NCBI GenBank assembly: GCA_022826205.1
Contig: JAJDVJ010000190.1
Location: 1 to 62,156 of the forward strand
DNA: 62,156 bases
Direction: 5' to 3'
Source: Silicimonas sp.
GTDB lineage: Bacteria; Pseudomonadota; Alphaproteobacteria; Rhodobacterales; Rhodobacteraceae
Below are positions 35,056 to 43,571 of this stretch, one piece after another (position 1 is the stretch's first letter; every line of letters starts with the position of its first letter). Position numbers and translations under genes: made by a program. A model generated the notes under the pieces. It was not told where the DNA came from and searched no databases. It saw nothing but the letters and a program-made list of their open reading frames with translations.

Positions 35056-35997
35056 TTACGAGGTCAAGTCCTGATACATGATCCGCTTGCCGACCATGCG
35101 CGTAACTACCGCTTCCATCTGCCTCATGGTGTCTGCCTCTCTGATGTTGTGGCGTCCTGCAAACTCGGCAACGTAACGGTCAAGATGCTTCGGGCTGATC
35201 TTGTGGTAAACGCCCTGATAGCCTCTCTTGAGCATTGCCCAAAACGACTCCATGCCGTTGGTATGGGCCATTTCCCGCACGTATTCTCCGACGCTGTGGT
35301 TGACGCTCTCGTGGTCCCTGTCCATGCCTTTGTAGGCTCTGGCCTCATCGGTGTAAACCTTGGCGTCCGGTGACGTGACGCCTTCCACGAAGCCCTGCAG
35401 GGTCGGCGCGTCGGTTGACTGGACCACCCTTGCGGCAACCTGATTGGTCTTGCGATCCTTCGCGCCGACAACCGCCGTCTTGCCTACAGGTCCGCGTCCG
35501 GTCAGTTCCTTCCGCTTGGACTTGGCCATGTTCTTGCGCTTCCCGCCCATGTAGGTCTCATCAACTTCAACCGGACCCTCGAACAGTGCCTTGGCTTCCC
35601 CGGCCCATGCCTCGCGGATGCGATGCAGCATGAACCAAGCCGTCTTTTGCGTCACCTTGATGTCCCGATGCAGTTTCATCGAAGACACGCCCTTGAGGTT
35701 CGTCATTTCGAGATAGATGGCGAAAACCCACTTGCGCAGGGGAATCTTGGAACGCTCAAGCGCGGTGCCGATCTTGACGGAAAACGCTTGCTGGCAGCCC
35801 GTGCAGTAGTAAGGCAGACCGGAAGTCTTCGCGGCCTTCTTGGTCTTCGTGCAGCCGCAGCGCGGGCAGTAGCGACCATCGGCCCAAACCAGTTTCTCGA
35901 ACCACTTGACGGCGGATTTCTCTGTCGGAAACATCTCGCCCAATTCGATGATGCTGATGCCTTCGCGGTAGTGTTTTCCGGGTGCGGCTTGTGTCAT
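35056..35997 (-). CDS. tnpA: IS1595 family transposase (ISXO2-like)
   Basis: A 313-residue transposase. An N-terminal zinc ribbon has Cys 44, 47, 65 and 68 (CPRCG and CTGCQ), followed by a helix-turn-helix region. The catalytic core contains D146 (PVEVDETYMGG), D217 (KVYTDEARAY) and N247/E250 (HTNGMESFWAM), the D-D-N/E arrangement of IS1595 enzymes. The ATG overlaps the stop of the truncated toxin frame coming from outside the element. The stop is followed without spacing by the methyltransferase ATG. Confidence 0.95.
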   Translation of the reverse strand: MTQAAPGKHYREGISIIELGEMFPTEKSAVKWFEKLVWADGRYCPRCGCTKTKKAAKTSGLPYYCTGCQQAFSVKIGTALERSKIPLRKWVFAIYLEMTNLKGVSSMKLHRDIKVTQKTAWFMLHRIREAWAGEAKALFEGPVEVDETYMGGKRKNMAKSKRKELTGRGPVGKTAVVGAKDRKTNQVAARVVQSTDAPTLQGFVEGVTSPDAKVYTDEARAYKGMDRDHESVNHSVGEYVREMAHTNGMESFWAMLKRGYQGVYHKISPKHLDRYVAEFAGRHNIREADTMRQMEAVVTRMVGKRIMYQDLTS

Positions 35998-36045
35998 GTT
36001 TCGCCCTTTTTTCCTTGACTGATTCGTGTTCTAGCACACTCCGTT

Positions 36046-36069
36046 ATTTCAGTCAAGTATATAAGCCCC
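36046..36069. repeat. Right terminal inverted repeat of the IS1595-like element
   Basis: It reads ATTTCAGT...AAGCCCC on the plus strand, the exact reverse complement of the left end over 24 bases. The toxin fragment's reading frame passes through it towards the transposase gene. Confidence 0.95.
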
Positions 36070-36077
36070 AAAGGAAG
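36070..36077. repeat. Target site duplication, right copy
   Basis: AAAGGAAG, identical to 33184-33191. It lies within the toxin gene. Confidence 0.93.
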
Positions 36078-36305
36078 CACACGATCCTCGAACGCGTCGC
36101 GCAGCATTCTCTCGATATCCGCGACGAGCGATTCGCGGCGTCGGCCCGTCGGCAGGATCGCCGCGCCATATCGCAACTCCGCCTCACCGACGGCAGAGAA
36201 AAACACGGTCTCCAAGATCAGACCTGCAGCCCATGTCTCGACGGAGGGTTCCGGCGACTCGCGGATCAACTCGGACACCACGTTGGTGTCAAGCAACACG
36301 GTCAT
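36070..36305 (-). pseudogene. vapC: FitB/VapC-type PIN toxin, N-terminal half (split by transposon)
   Basis: The ATG at 36305 opens a frame beginning MTVLLDTNVVSELIRESPEP, with the first PIN-domain acidic residue in LLDTN and a Glu in VGEAELRYG. After codon 78 the frame enters the transposon, reads about 25 foreign codons through the inverted repeat and stops at 35994 in an ATGA overlap with the transposase start. The native C-terminal half lies at 33183-32994. The toxin is therefore inactivated while its antitoxin remains. Confidence 0.92.
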
Positions 36306-36319
36306 GGCTTACTGCCTGA

Positions 36320-36562
36320 TCAGGCAAGGGACGGCGGCTCGCGTCCGGGTTCGCGTACGGGCAACTCCAGATCCACCCCGCTGTTTGGCCCGAAGTGCGA
36401 GCGGACGATGCTCACGAGGTTCCGTGAACTCGGTTTCCGTCTGACCGCATCCCCCAGAATTTGCCGTGCCTCCTCCTCCATGGACCGTCCGTGATCCGCC
36501 GCCCGCACCCGCAAGCGGGACTTTACATCGTCGTCGAGGTTGCGAATCGTAATGCTTGCCAT
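36320..36562 (-). CDS. vapB: FitA/VapB-type ribbon-helix-helix antitoxin
   Basis: An 80-residue protein beginning M-A-S-I-T-I-R-N-L-D-D-D, the beta strand of a ribbon-helix-helix DNA-binding domain, followed by RLRVRAADHGRSMEEEARQI. The C-terminal half (NLVSIVRSHFGP and beyond) is the toxin-binding tail of FitA-like antitoxins. It normally neutralises the PIN RNase encoded 14 bases downstream and represses the operon. With the toxin split, it is an orphan here. Confidence 0.9.
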   Translation of the reverse strand: MASITIRNLDDDVKSRLRVRAADHGRSMEEEARQILGDAVRRKPSSRNLVSIVRSHFGPNSGVDLELPVREPGREPPSLA

Positions 36563-36782
36563 GTCCTTTTACTCCAAACGACTCCCTGCAATCGGCTTTC
36601 GGTCGATTGCGGTGCAATCATACTGCCGAAGGCCAGGCACAAGGTCTATGAGACCGTCACTTGGAGACCGAACGGACTGGGCAACTTCGAGCTCCGGGGC
36701 CCGGACATCCCGGCACTGGCCTCAGTTCTTCACATGGATCGCTTGCTCTGGAATTGTCAGGTCTTTTGGCAACCGCACCCAT
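36563..36782. other. Upstream region of the toxin-antitoxin operon
   Basis: It holds the antitoxin promoter region, not located precisely. A plus-strand frame includes the protein-like run YETVTWRPNGLGNFELRG, but it continues antisense through the MFS gene end and has no clear start, so no gene is called. Confidence 0.3.
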
Positions 36783-38072
36783 TCAGGCAAGACCCTGTAA
36801 GTCTTCGTCCGCATCGGCCTCCGCTTCCGTGTTTTCGGCATAGATCTCCTGCGCCGCCTCAACGGCAACCGGTGTTGCCGTCGGCAGAACAGGCGCATAG
36901 CTCACCGTGCCAGACGCGTCTTCGCTCGCATATATCGATGGGCGCCGCGACATCCTTAAGGCCACGTATGCCATCAACACGAGCATAACGCCGGCCATGA
37001 ACATCCAGAAACCGTCCGGCCCTACGGCCGCCATTGCCCACCCGACTATGATCGGGCCGACAATGGCACCCAGCCCGTTCACGAAAATCAATCCGCCTGA
37101 CGCCGATGCCATGTCGTCCGGTTCGAGATAGTCGTTCGTGTATGCAATCAGGAGCGCATAGAGCGGATTCGAGACTCCGCCCACAATGAATCCTGCCACC
37201 AGCACAACTTCGAAGACGCCTCCCCAAAGGAATCCAATGCCGCCGCCGATGGAACCACCCACAGCAGCCACAAAGATCAGCACGCGGCGATCCATTCGGT
37301 CTGACAGCCATCCGAACGGATATTGCAGAACCATCCCGCCTACAAAGATCGCGGAGACAAATAGCGCGATCTGGGAAACAGTGAAGCCTGCCTCCGTTCC
37401 AAATATCGGTGCCATTCCGAATTGCGCCGAGAAGATCAGGCCAAGCAGGAACATGCCCACGATCCCGGTTGGGGAAACCTTGTAGAGTTGGGCAAGGTTC
37501 ATCGCCTTCGTCGCCTCAAAGGCGGGCGTTGGCGTAGCGGCAAGCAGAATCGGAACAAACGCAAATGAGACCAGGACTGAAGGAATGACGAACAGTTCAA
37601 ACCCTGCAGGATCCGCAACGTTCAGGAGCACTTGGCCGCTCACTATGCCTGACATCTGAACGATCATGTACAGAGACAGTGCCTTGCCGCGGCTCTCGTT
37701 TGGCGAAGCATTGTTCAGCCAGCTTTCGGCCGTGACATAAACGCCGGAGAACGAGAACCCTATGATCACACGCATCAGGACCCATGCCCATGGAAGGGTG
37801 ATCGTCGGGTAGAGGATCAACACCGCGGAAATGAACGAGCCAAGGGCGGCAAAGACCCTGACATGGCCGACGCGGCGAATCATTGCGGGCGCCAGGCGCG
37901 AGCCAAAAAGAAATCCGACGAAGTAGGCCGAAGTGACGACGGCAAGCTCGGTGGTCGAGAACTCCTCGATCGCTCCGCGAATCCCGATGAGCGAGCCCTG
38001 GAGGCCGTTTCCGACCATCAAGAGGAACATGCCGAGCATGAGTGCCCAAACGCTGCCTATGACCCTTAGCAT
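36783..38072 (-). CDS. Major facilitator superfamily transporter (YcaD-like)
   Basis: A 429-residue membrane protein with about twelve hydrophobic helices. The first is VWALMLGMFLLMVGNGLQGSL, and the MFS-type loop between helices 2 and 3 appears as GSRLAPAMIRRVGHVR. A second loop, GWLSDRMDRRV, lies between helices 8 and 9. SGVYVTAESWLNNASP is typical of the YcaD/sugar-transporter-like branch. The last 50 residues are an acidic hydrophilic tail. Substrate unknown. The start at 38072 follows GGAG; longer upstream codons are basic and unlikely. Confidence 0.85.
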   Translation of the reverse strand: MLRVIGSVWALMLGMFLLMVGNGLQGSLIGIRGAIEEFSTTELAVVTSAYFVGFLFGSRLAPAMIRRVGHVRVFAALGSFISAVLILYPTITLPWAWVLMRVIIGFSFSGVYVTAESWLNNASPNESRGKALSLYMIVQMSGIVSGQVLLNVADPAGFELFVIPSVLVSFAFVPILLAATPTPAFEATKAMNLAQLYKVSPTGIVGMFLLGLIFSAQFGMAPIFGTEAGFTVSQIALFVSAIFVGGMVLQYPFGWLSDRMDRRVLIFVAAVGGSIGGGIGFLWGGVFEVVLVAGFIVGGVSNPLYALLIAYTNDYLEPDDMASASGGLIFVNGLGAIVGPIIVGWAMAAVGPDGFWMFMAGVMLVLMAYVALRMSRRPSIYASEDASGTVSYAPVLPTATPVAVEAAQEIYAENTEAEADADEDLQGLA

Positions 38073-38809
38073 CGGCGTGCTCCGTTTTTTCTTTCGAATA
38101 GTCGCATTGGGGATGCGCCAAATGTTCATCTACGACGAGGGAATGTCGGAAACTCACCTTGCACGCGCCTGACTGCAGGGACACTCAGCAAGTTGAACAT
38201 TGAGTCGAACTCGAGCGCTTCCTCAGTGCCGTCGCGGTTGCCGCCTGCGCGGCCGACTACCTCTTGCTCGTGGCGTTCTGCCCATTCCGCACAGCCAGCC
38301 ACCAAACGGACTGCGTCCGCCGCCGTGTCCTGCTCTCCAGTTTCTCGCCGATTCCCTGAATTGGTTCAAAGTGTCCGTCAGAAGAGTTTTGGGGCCGCAT
38401 CCAGCAATGCGGCACACCGCCGCACGCACCCAGCAAATCCTGCCGACGGGCGCACTTCAGGGCGGCCAGTCAGTCAATGGCACGTCAGACTGGCCAGACC
38501 CGCAGTGCAGGAAGAGCGGTTGCGTCGATGTCAAAAGACAAGGACTTTGTCCGGTGCAGCATTGCAATCATCAATGCCTGGGGAGAGACATGATGTCATT
38601 CCCGTGGACGAATCAAATTTCGTCGACCCCAACGGCATTTCGCGAAATCTACGGCGGAGAGCCTTTCTTGAACCGAACCAAGTCCAGATCGTGATTGAAG
38701 CGCAGACACCTTTACCGACATTGATCAAATCCCAAATTCGGACTGGGATTCTCCAGGCAACAAGTCCTCGGCCCGAACTTTCTACCCTTTGGTGGCAAGA
38801 AACTCACTC
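38073..38809. other. Intergenic region between MFS gene and queA
   Basis: About 740 bases with no gene I can support. Plus-strand frames of 164 and 206 codons (from 38200 and 38193) are open but lack family motifs, sensible composition and ribosome binding sites. Confidence 0.35.
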
Positions 38810-39859
38810 CTAGGGCAACAGCAGTGAAGCGTCGCCGTAAGAGAAGAACCGATACTCCTGCTCAATCGCGTGAGCGTAGACCTCACGAATTCGGTCCAAG
38901 CCCATGAAGGCTGAGACCAGCATGATCAGCGTGGACTGCGGCAAGTGGAAATTTGTCATGAGCGCATCGGAAATGCGGAACCGGTAACCCGGCGTGATGA
39001 AAATCTCCGTGGAACCCTGCCATGGCCTGATCTTCCCGTCCGCGTGAGCGGCGGATTCGAGCAACCGCAACGCCGTTGTTCCAACCGGGATGATTCGCCC
39101 GCCTGACTCCAAGGTCTTCATGATCTCCGCGGCCGCGGCTTCCGAGATGACGCCACGTTCGGCATGCATTCTGTGGTCGGATATGTCCTCCGTCTTGACG
39201 GGCAGGAACGTGCCTGCACCGACGTGAAGCGTGACAAAGCTGCGATCTATCCCGGCCCTGTCCAGCCTGGTCAAGAGCGCCTGGTCGAAGTGCAGCGAAG
39301 CGGTCGGTGCAGCGACCGCACCGCTCTCGCGCGCCCAGATGGCCTGATAGTCCTGTCGGTCAAGATCGTCCGCTGGGCGCCTGCTCTCGATATAGGGCGG
39401 CAGCGGCATGGCGCCCGCTTCGGCAAGCGCGGCATCGAATTCTGGTCCCTTGAGGTTGAAGTCAAGACAGGCGGTCGTTTCTCCCCTGCCCTCAACCACG
39501 GCTGAGAGATCGTTCGAGAATTCGATGGCTTCGCCCTCGCGCACCCTCTTCAGCGGCTTTAGCAGCGCTTCCCAGGTTCCATCGGCGCACGGCTCCAGCA
39601 AGGTCGCCTCAACCCTTGCCTGCGTCTCGCCATTCGCACCCGTGCGCCGCCGCGTGCCGGTCAGTCGTGCTGGAATCACGCGCGTGTCGTTCAGGACAAG
39701 ACGATCACCCGGGCGCAGATGATCGGGCAGATCGATGGCATGAGCATCGATGCAATCCCTTTTCGTCGCAACCAGAAGCCGGGACGATGACCGTGGACGC
39801 ACCGGTCGGGTCGCGATCAAACGCTCGGGCAGGTCAAAGTCGAATTCGGAAAGGCGCAC
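38810..39859 (-). CDS. queA: S-adenosylmethionine:tRNA ribosyltransferase-isomerase
   Basis: A 349-residue QueA. It has the N-terminal [14 protein letters not shown], the [14 protein letters not shown] segment, then [14 protein letters not shown] and the C-terminal [17 protein letters not shown]. It transfers the ribosyl moiety of SAM to preQ1-tRNA in queuosine synthesis. It starts with GTG six bases after the stop of the AsmA-like gene, so the two form an operon. No tgt gene is seen nearby. Confidence 0.95.
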   Translation of the reverse strand: MRLSEFDFDLPERLIATRPVRPRSSSRLLVATKRDCIDAHAIDLPDHLRPGDRLVLNDTRVIPARLTGTRRRTGANGETQARVEATLLEPCADGTWEALLKPLKRVREGEAIEFSNDLSAVVEGRGETTACLDFNLKGPEFDAALAEAGAMPLPPYIESRRPADDLDRQDYQAIWARESGAVAAPTASLHFDQALLTRLDRAGIDRSFVTLHVGAGTFLPVKTEDISDHRMHAERGVISEAAAAEIMKTLESGGRIIPVGTTALRLLESAAHADGKIRPWQGSTEIFITPGYRFRISDALMTNFHLPQSTLIMLVSAFMGLDRIREVYAHAIEQEYRFFSYGDASLLLP

Positions 39860-39865
39860 GGAAAT

Positions 39866-42800
39866 CTAGTTCTCCGCCGGCGGATTGGCTCGGAAAATTT
39901 CGCGGAACATCCCTGGCGTCAGAATCGACAGCGGATTGACCGAGACTTTCGGATCGTCCGTCGATCCGGCCACGCGATAGTTGAAGCCGAACAGCCCCTC
40001 TCCCCTGCGCGAGAAGATCGAGCCGATCGCGTTCAGGAAATAGACAGGCGAAATCACGCCCTCCACATCCAGTTCCTTGGTGTCCAACTGGTAGCTCCCG
40101 CTCGCGGAAAGCCCGAGCGACCCGCCGACAGCCGCTGCCTCGTGGATGCGTAACTGGCCCGGCGTCAGGCGAAAGCGTCCGTCGACGTTCGTGAACTTGA
40201 TTCCGGGCCCATCGAGCTGATCCAGCAGTCCGACCACGCTGATCGCGTCAAGAAGTTCTGCCATTGCGGGCGCCCTCCTGAGTCGCAGGTCGCTGATCTG
40301 GAACTCCCCTTCATATGTCTTGCCACCCGCTCCGGGGATTGGAACCATGGCAAGGTCAAGCACCCCTTCCCTCGCATTCGGCGTTATGCCCATGTCCCGC
40401 AGGACCCCCGAGGCGTCGCCCGACTGTATGCGAATGGCTGTCCCGCCGTCCGTCGGCACGAGGCGTCCCGTAATCGCCGTGCGCCCGTTCACGCGGCTCT
40501 CGATTGCCCCTGAGAAACCGTTGGGCCGCCTTTCAACTTGGCCAACGAAAGGAGACAGCACAATGCTGTCTGACATGACCAGTCGGTCCAACGTGATGTC
40601 GATCAACGTATTCGCAGTTCCGCCGGATTCTCCGTTGCCGCCAAATTCGCTTTCTCGCAGGTCAAGCATGCCTCCTGTGATCACCGCAACCGCGCCGCCT
40701 GGACCAGCCGAGATCTCGGCGGAAACATCCACCCAGTCGCCGATCCTGATTTCATCGAATGCTGCACGCCCGAGACCTCCGTCGGAAAGTTCGAACGCAC
40801 CGACAAGAGACAGGCCGTCCCCTGAGAAGGAAAGGCGTTCGATTTCCGGCTCGTCGCCCAACGTCGCCTCCGCTTCAAGCATGGCGACCGCATCCGCTGG
40901 CTTGCTCCATTCTACTTCGGGTAACGTGATCGCAATTCCTTTGAGATCGGACGCGAGATCCAGCCGGGCCGCACCGGTCGCCGGCAATGCAAGGTCGAAT
41001 TGCGCAACGGCACTCCCGCTGATCGATGTCGGAGGCAAGGGCACGCCAAAAGCGGCCGCGGCTTCTTGCGAAAGGTTCACTGTCCCCTTGATGCGTCCCC
41101 CATCAGATGCACCGACCCCGAATGGCTGACGCCAGCTTGCGGTAAGAGGAACGTCATCTAGGGTCGCAGATCCCACAACGCCGATCCCGGACTCATTCGC
41201 TGCAAGCACCAGTTCCGGCGACGCGAAGACCCGGTTCTTCACCAGCGATTCCGAGTGCACGTTGCGGATCCGCGCATCAACTTGATACGTGACGTCGTCC
41301 TGCTGGAGACCGTCTATCAAGGGCAGACGCACGACCGCGCGCGCCTCGGCGTTGGCAATCGCGATGTCTGGAGGCTGGCTCGCCCTTTCCATGACTCTCA
41401 ACGGACGGCTGTTCAGGGCGGTCAGGACAGCAGTCAAGGATCCCGTGACGTCAATCTCGATGACACCTTGCCCCGGTTTCGCGCGCAAGTCAGGGACCAG
41501 AAACATGGAACCGGCAAGATCAATCCTTTCGCCGGTTCCGACCGTCATTCCCCCTTGGTCCATCGCCAACACGAAGGCACTGTCGCGAATAGTGGCCAAG
41601 GCCCTTACGCCGTCGAGCATCGGCATCCCGGACAGGATCCTGGCGGCCCCGTCCTCGACTTCAAAGCTCAAGGAATACTCAGGCGCCATGCCTCCGGTCT
41701 TGTAACGAACTGCTGCCGAAGCATTGTGGAGCACTCCGCCCTTCACGTGGCCCGCTACCCAACTTCTGGTCTTGGGTGCTAACGCCTTTGGCCACATTTC
41801 CAGGACACGGCTTGCGTCGACCCTGTCTGTCGTTGCGTCGATCGTTGCAAACCAAAGACCGTTGCGGGCGCTGACACTGCCGTTTGCCTGAAGAGGAATG
41901 CCCTCGTTGTCGACGACGAGTTGGGCCAGTTCCACCGAGAACGGATCAAGCCTCAGCCGAACGTCCATCCTGACATCCTCGAGTGATAGCGGGGCTTGAA
42001 AGATGTCGCCGGAATAGGCAAGTCTCTCGATCCTGAACTGGCCAAGGAACGAGCGGGGCCAATTTCCGTCAAGATCACGCAGATAGACATGGCCAGTGGC
42101 CTGGACTTCGCCGCTCATGCCGGAAAATGACATCTCCGAGAGCAGGATTCTCTGCTGTTCGGAATCGAAAGTGAAATATGCGCGTGCGGAATCAAACTCC
42201 ACTGGCGGAACGTCCTCGGTCGGACGAAGCGCACCCTGCGCAAGGTCCAGCGTCCCAGCGAGGGAAATCAACTCGCCGGTTGCTCCGAACTCCGTTCGTA
42301 CGGCGCCCGAGATCGGTGCATCAAGCACTCCAAGCAGGGAAAGGACCGGAGACTGGAGCGCAATGTCGGCCGCCGGCATGTTCGTGATCTGGGCACCGAG
42401 CGAGACACGTCCGGTGTCACGGCTCCTCGAGACGGAGAGCTGCATCTGGGCAAGTTCGTCTGTGCCGCTGAAGACGTCCGAACTCGCTGAAACTGTCAGC
42501 ACATCCTCGGACTGCCGGAGCACTGCCGAAGCGTTGGAGGCCTGCCAGATCCGTCCGCTTCGGGCGTCCTCAAGGGTCAGCACTATTCCGGTCGCCCGTA
42601 CCTCCTCCAGAGACGACAGCGCCGAGCCACCCATGAGCCCGTCAATTTCTTCGAGAATTCCTGGCAGCGGTTCCGCCTCTGTTTCCCAGAACTCCTCCTG
42701 CGAACGATAGGAAATCCGCCCGTCACCGTCGCGTCGCACGGTGACCTGCGCGCCTTCCAGGAGCATGCGCGAAAGGGCAACCCTTCCGCGAAACAGGCTT

Positions 42801-43165
42801 TCGAGCGACAGGCTCACGCCAAGGCTGTTCAAGTGCGCGAGCGAATTGCCGTCACGCTGCGCCACAAGGACATCACGCATCAGGATCAACGGCGTTCCGT
42901 CGCGTTCGATGGAAAGACTCACGCTTCCCAAGGTAATCATGACGTCCCTGGAAAGGGTGTTCGCCCCGCCCTCGACCATGGCGCGCGCGAACTCTGGCAG
43001 CGGCAGCGACCGCCCTGACAGGAACAGCGCCAGACCAACAATTACAAGACCGGCAGCCGCAAGCGACAGCATGAGCCCGAGGCCTGCGCGCAGGCGTCGG
43101 CCCGTCCCGCCTGCCCTTGGGGTCTCGGGAGGCTCGCCGTTCTTGCCTGTCTCCGAAGTCTTCAT
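39866..43165 (-). CDS. Giant AsmA-like / DUF3971 periplasmic protein (YhdP type)
   Basis: A 1,099-residue protein. A cytoplasmic N-terminus and one transmembrane anchor (about residues 30-50, AGLGLMLSLAAAGLVIVGLA) are followed by a very long beta-rich periplasmic region with repeated short strand-turn units. It ends in an AsmA C-terminal-like block around SGSYQLDTKELDVEGVISP and LFGFNYRVAGSTDDPKVSVNPL. Proteins of this class (YhdP, TamB, AsmA) are thought to form lipid-conducting bridges between membranes. Length and architecture point to the YhdP/DUF3971 branch. It lies directly upstream of queA. Confidence 0.82.
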   Translation of the reverse strand: MKTSETGKNGEPPETPRAGGTGRRLRAGLGLMLSLAAAGLVIVGLALFLSGRSLPLPEFARAMVEGGANTLSRDVMITLGSVSLSIERDGTPLILMRDVLVAQRDGNSLAHLNSLGVSLSLESLFRGRVALSRMLLEGAQVTVRRDGDGRISYRSQEEFWETEAEPLPGILEEIDGLMGGSALSSLEEVRATGIVLTLEDARSGRIWQASNASAVLRQSEDVLTVSASSDVFSGTDELAQMQLSVSRSRDTGRVSLGAQITNMPAADIALQSPVLSLLGVLDAPISGAVRTEFGATGELISLAGTLDLAQGALRPTEDVPPVEFDSARAYFTFDSEQQRILLSEMSFSGMSGEVQATGHVYLRDLDGNWPRSFLGQFRIERLAYSGDIFQAPLSLEDVRMDVRLRLDPFSVELAQLVVDNEGIPLQANGSVSARNGLWFATIDATTDRVDASRVLEMWPKALAPKTRSWVAGHVKGGVLHNASAAVRYKTGGMAPEYSLSFEVEDGAARILSGMPMLDGVRALATIRDSAFVLAMDQGGMTVGTGERIDLAGSMFLVPDLRAKPGQGVIEIDVTGSLTAVLTALNSRPLRVMERASQPPDIAIANAEARAVVRLPLIDGLQQDDVTYQVDARIRNVHSESLVKNRVFASPELVLAANESGIGVVGSATLDDVPLTASWRQPFGVGASDGGRIKGTVNLSQEAAAAFGVPLPPTSISGSAVAQFDLALPATGAARLDLASDLKGIAITLPEVEWSKPADAVAMLEAEATLGDEPEIERLSFSGDGLSLVGAFELSDGGLGRAAFDEIRIGDWVDVSAEISAGPGGAVAVITGGMLDLRESEFGGNGESGGTANTLIDITLDRLVMSDSIVLSPFVGQVERRPNGFSGAIESRVNGRTAITGRLVPTDGGTAIRIQSGDASGVLRDMGITPNAREGVLDLAMVPIPGAGGKTYEGEFQISDLRLRRAPAMAELLDAISVVGLLDQLDGPGIKFTNVDGRFRLTPGQLRIHEAAAVGGSLGLSASGSYQLDTKELDVEGVISPVYFLNAIGSIFSRRGEGLFGFNYRVAGSTDDPKVSVNPLSILTPGMFREIFRANPPAEN

Positions 43166-43571
43166 GTTGGCAACCGCTCTGCATGATGTGCAGCAGAACC
43201 TAGCAGCATTTGCGTGGAGCCGGAAACATGCATGAGTCCGCCCCTACGGAGCAGCCCGCGCGGAACCTTGCTTTATCATAGGCTGTCCCGGGATCGTTCC
43301 GGCCAAGCTGTGCATTCCGGACATTGGTTCCGGAGCGCATTGCATTGCTCCAATCTGCGCCAATGTGTCTGGATGTTCGTGGCAGGCAATGTCCTATGCG
43401 TACGCCTCCTGTGGATCAATTGCGAAATTTCGGCAGATTTCCGCCCATTTGACCTGTCGTTGGTCCGGTTAGGTGACGGACTCCGAATGGACATGGCGCG
43501 GGACTTGACACAAGGCACGGCGCAAAGGCATGAATCCTTAGCACTTTTTTCCAAGAAAGGTACAGCCGCAC
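43166..43571. promoter_or_regulatory. Divergent promoter region of AsmA-like and M23 peptidase genes
   Basis: About 400 bases between divergent genes, with no gene seen. TTGACA at 43505-43510 followed 18 bases later by the poor match CATGAA could be a promoter for the M23-bactofilin operon. This rests on one good hexamer only. Confidence 0.3.

Larger units (their letters stand above)
33192..36069 (-). mobile_element. IS1595-like transposon with DNA methyltransferase passenger
   Basis: The 2,878-bp element is bounded by perfect 24-base inverted repeats and an 8-base target duplication. Read on the minus strand it carries a zinc-ribbon DDE-type transposase, a fused methyltransferase/endonuclease-like gene that starts at the very next base after the transposase stop, and a small ORF overlapping the methyltransferase by ATGA. 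All three frames are intact and the ends are identical, so the element looks young and possibly active. IS1595-family elements with passenger genes are known; I cannot say whether this one has been named. Confidence 0.93.

Noticed and set aside
33192-36069. Reading the methyltransferase as part of a larger phage-defence island (BREX, DISARM or type I restriction)
   Set aside because: No helicase, specificity subunit or other defence partner is present, and the gene is bounded by transposon ends with only the transposase and a small ORF.
38193-38813. 206-codon plus-strand frame before queA
   Set aside because: No recognisable domain, no ribosome binding site, uneven composition; treated as chance.
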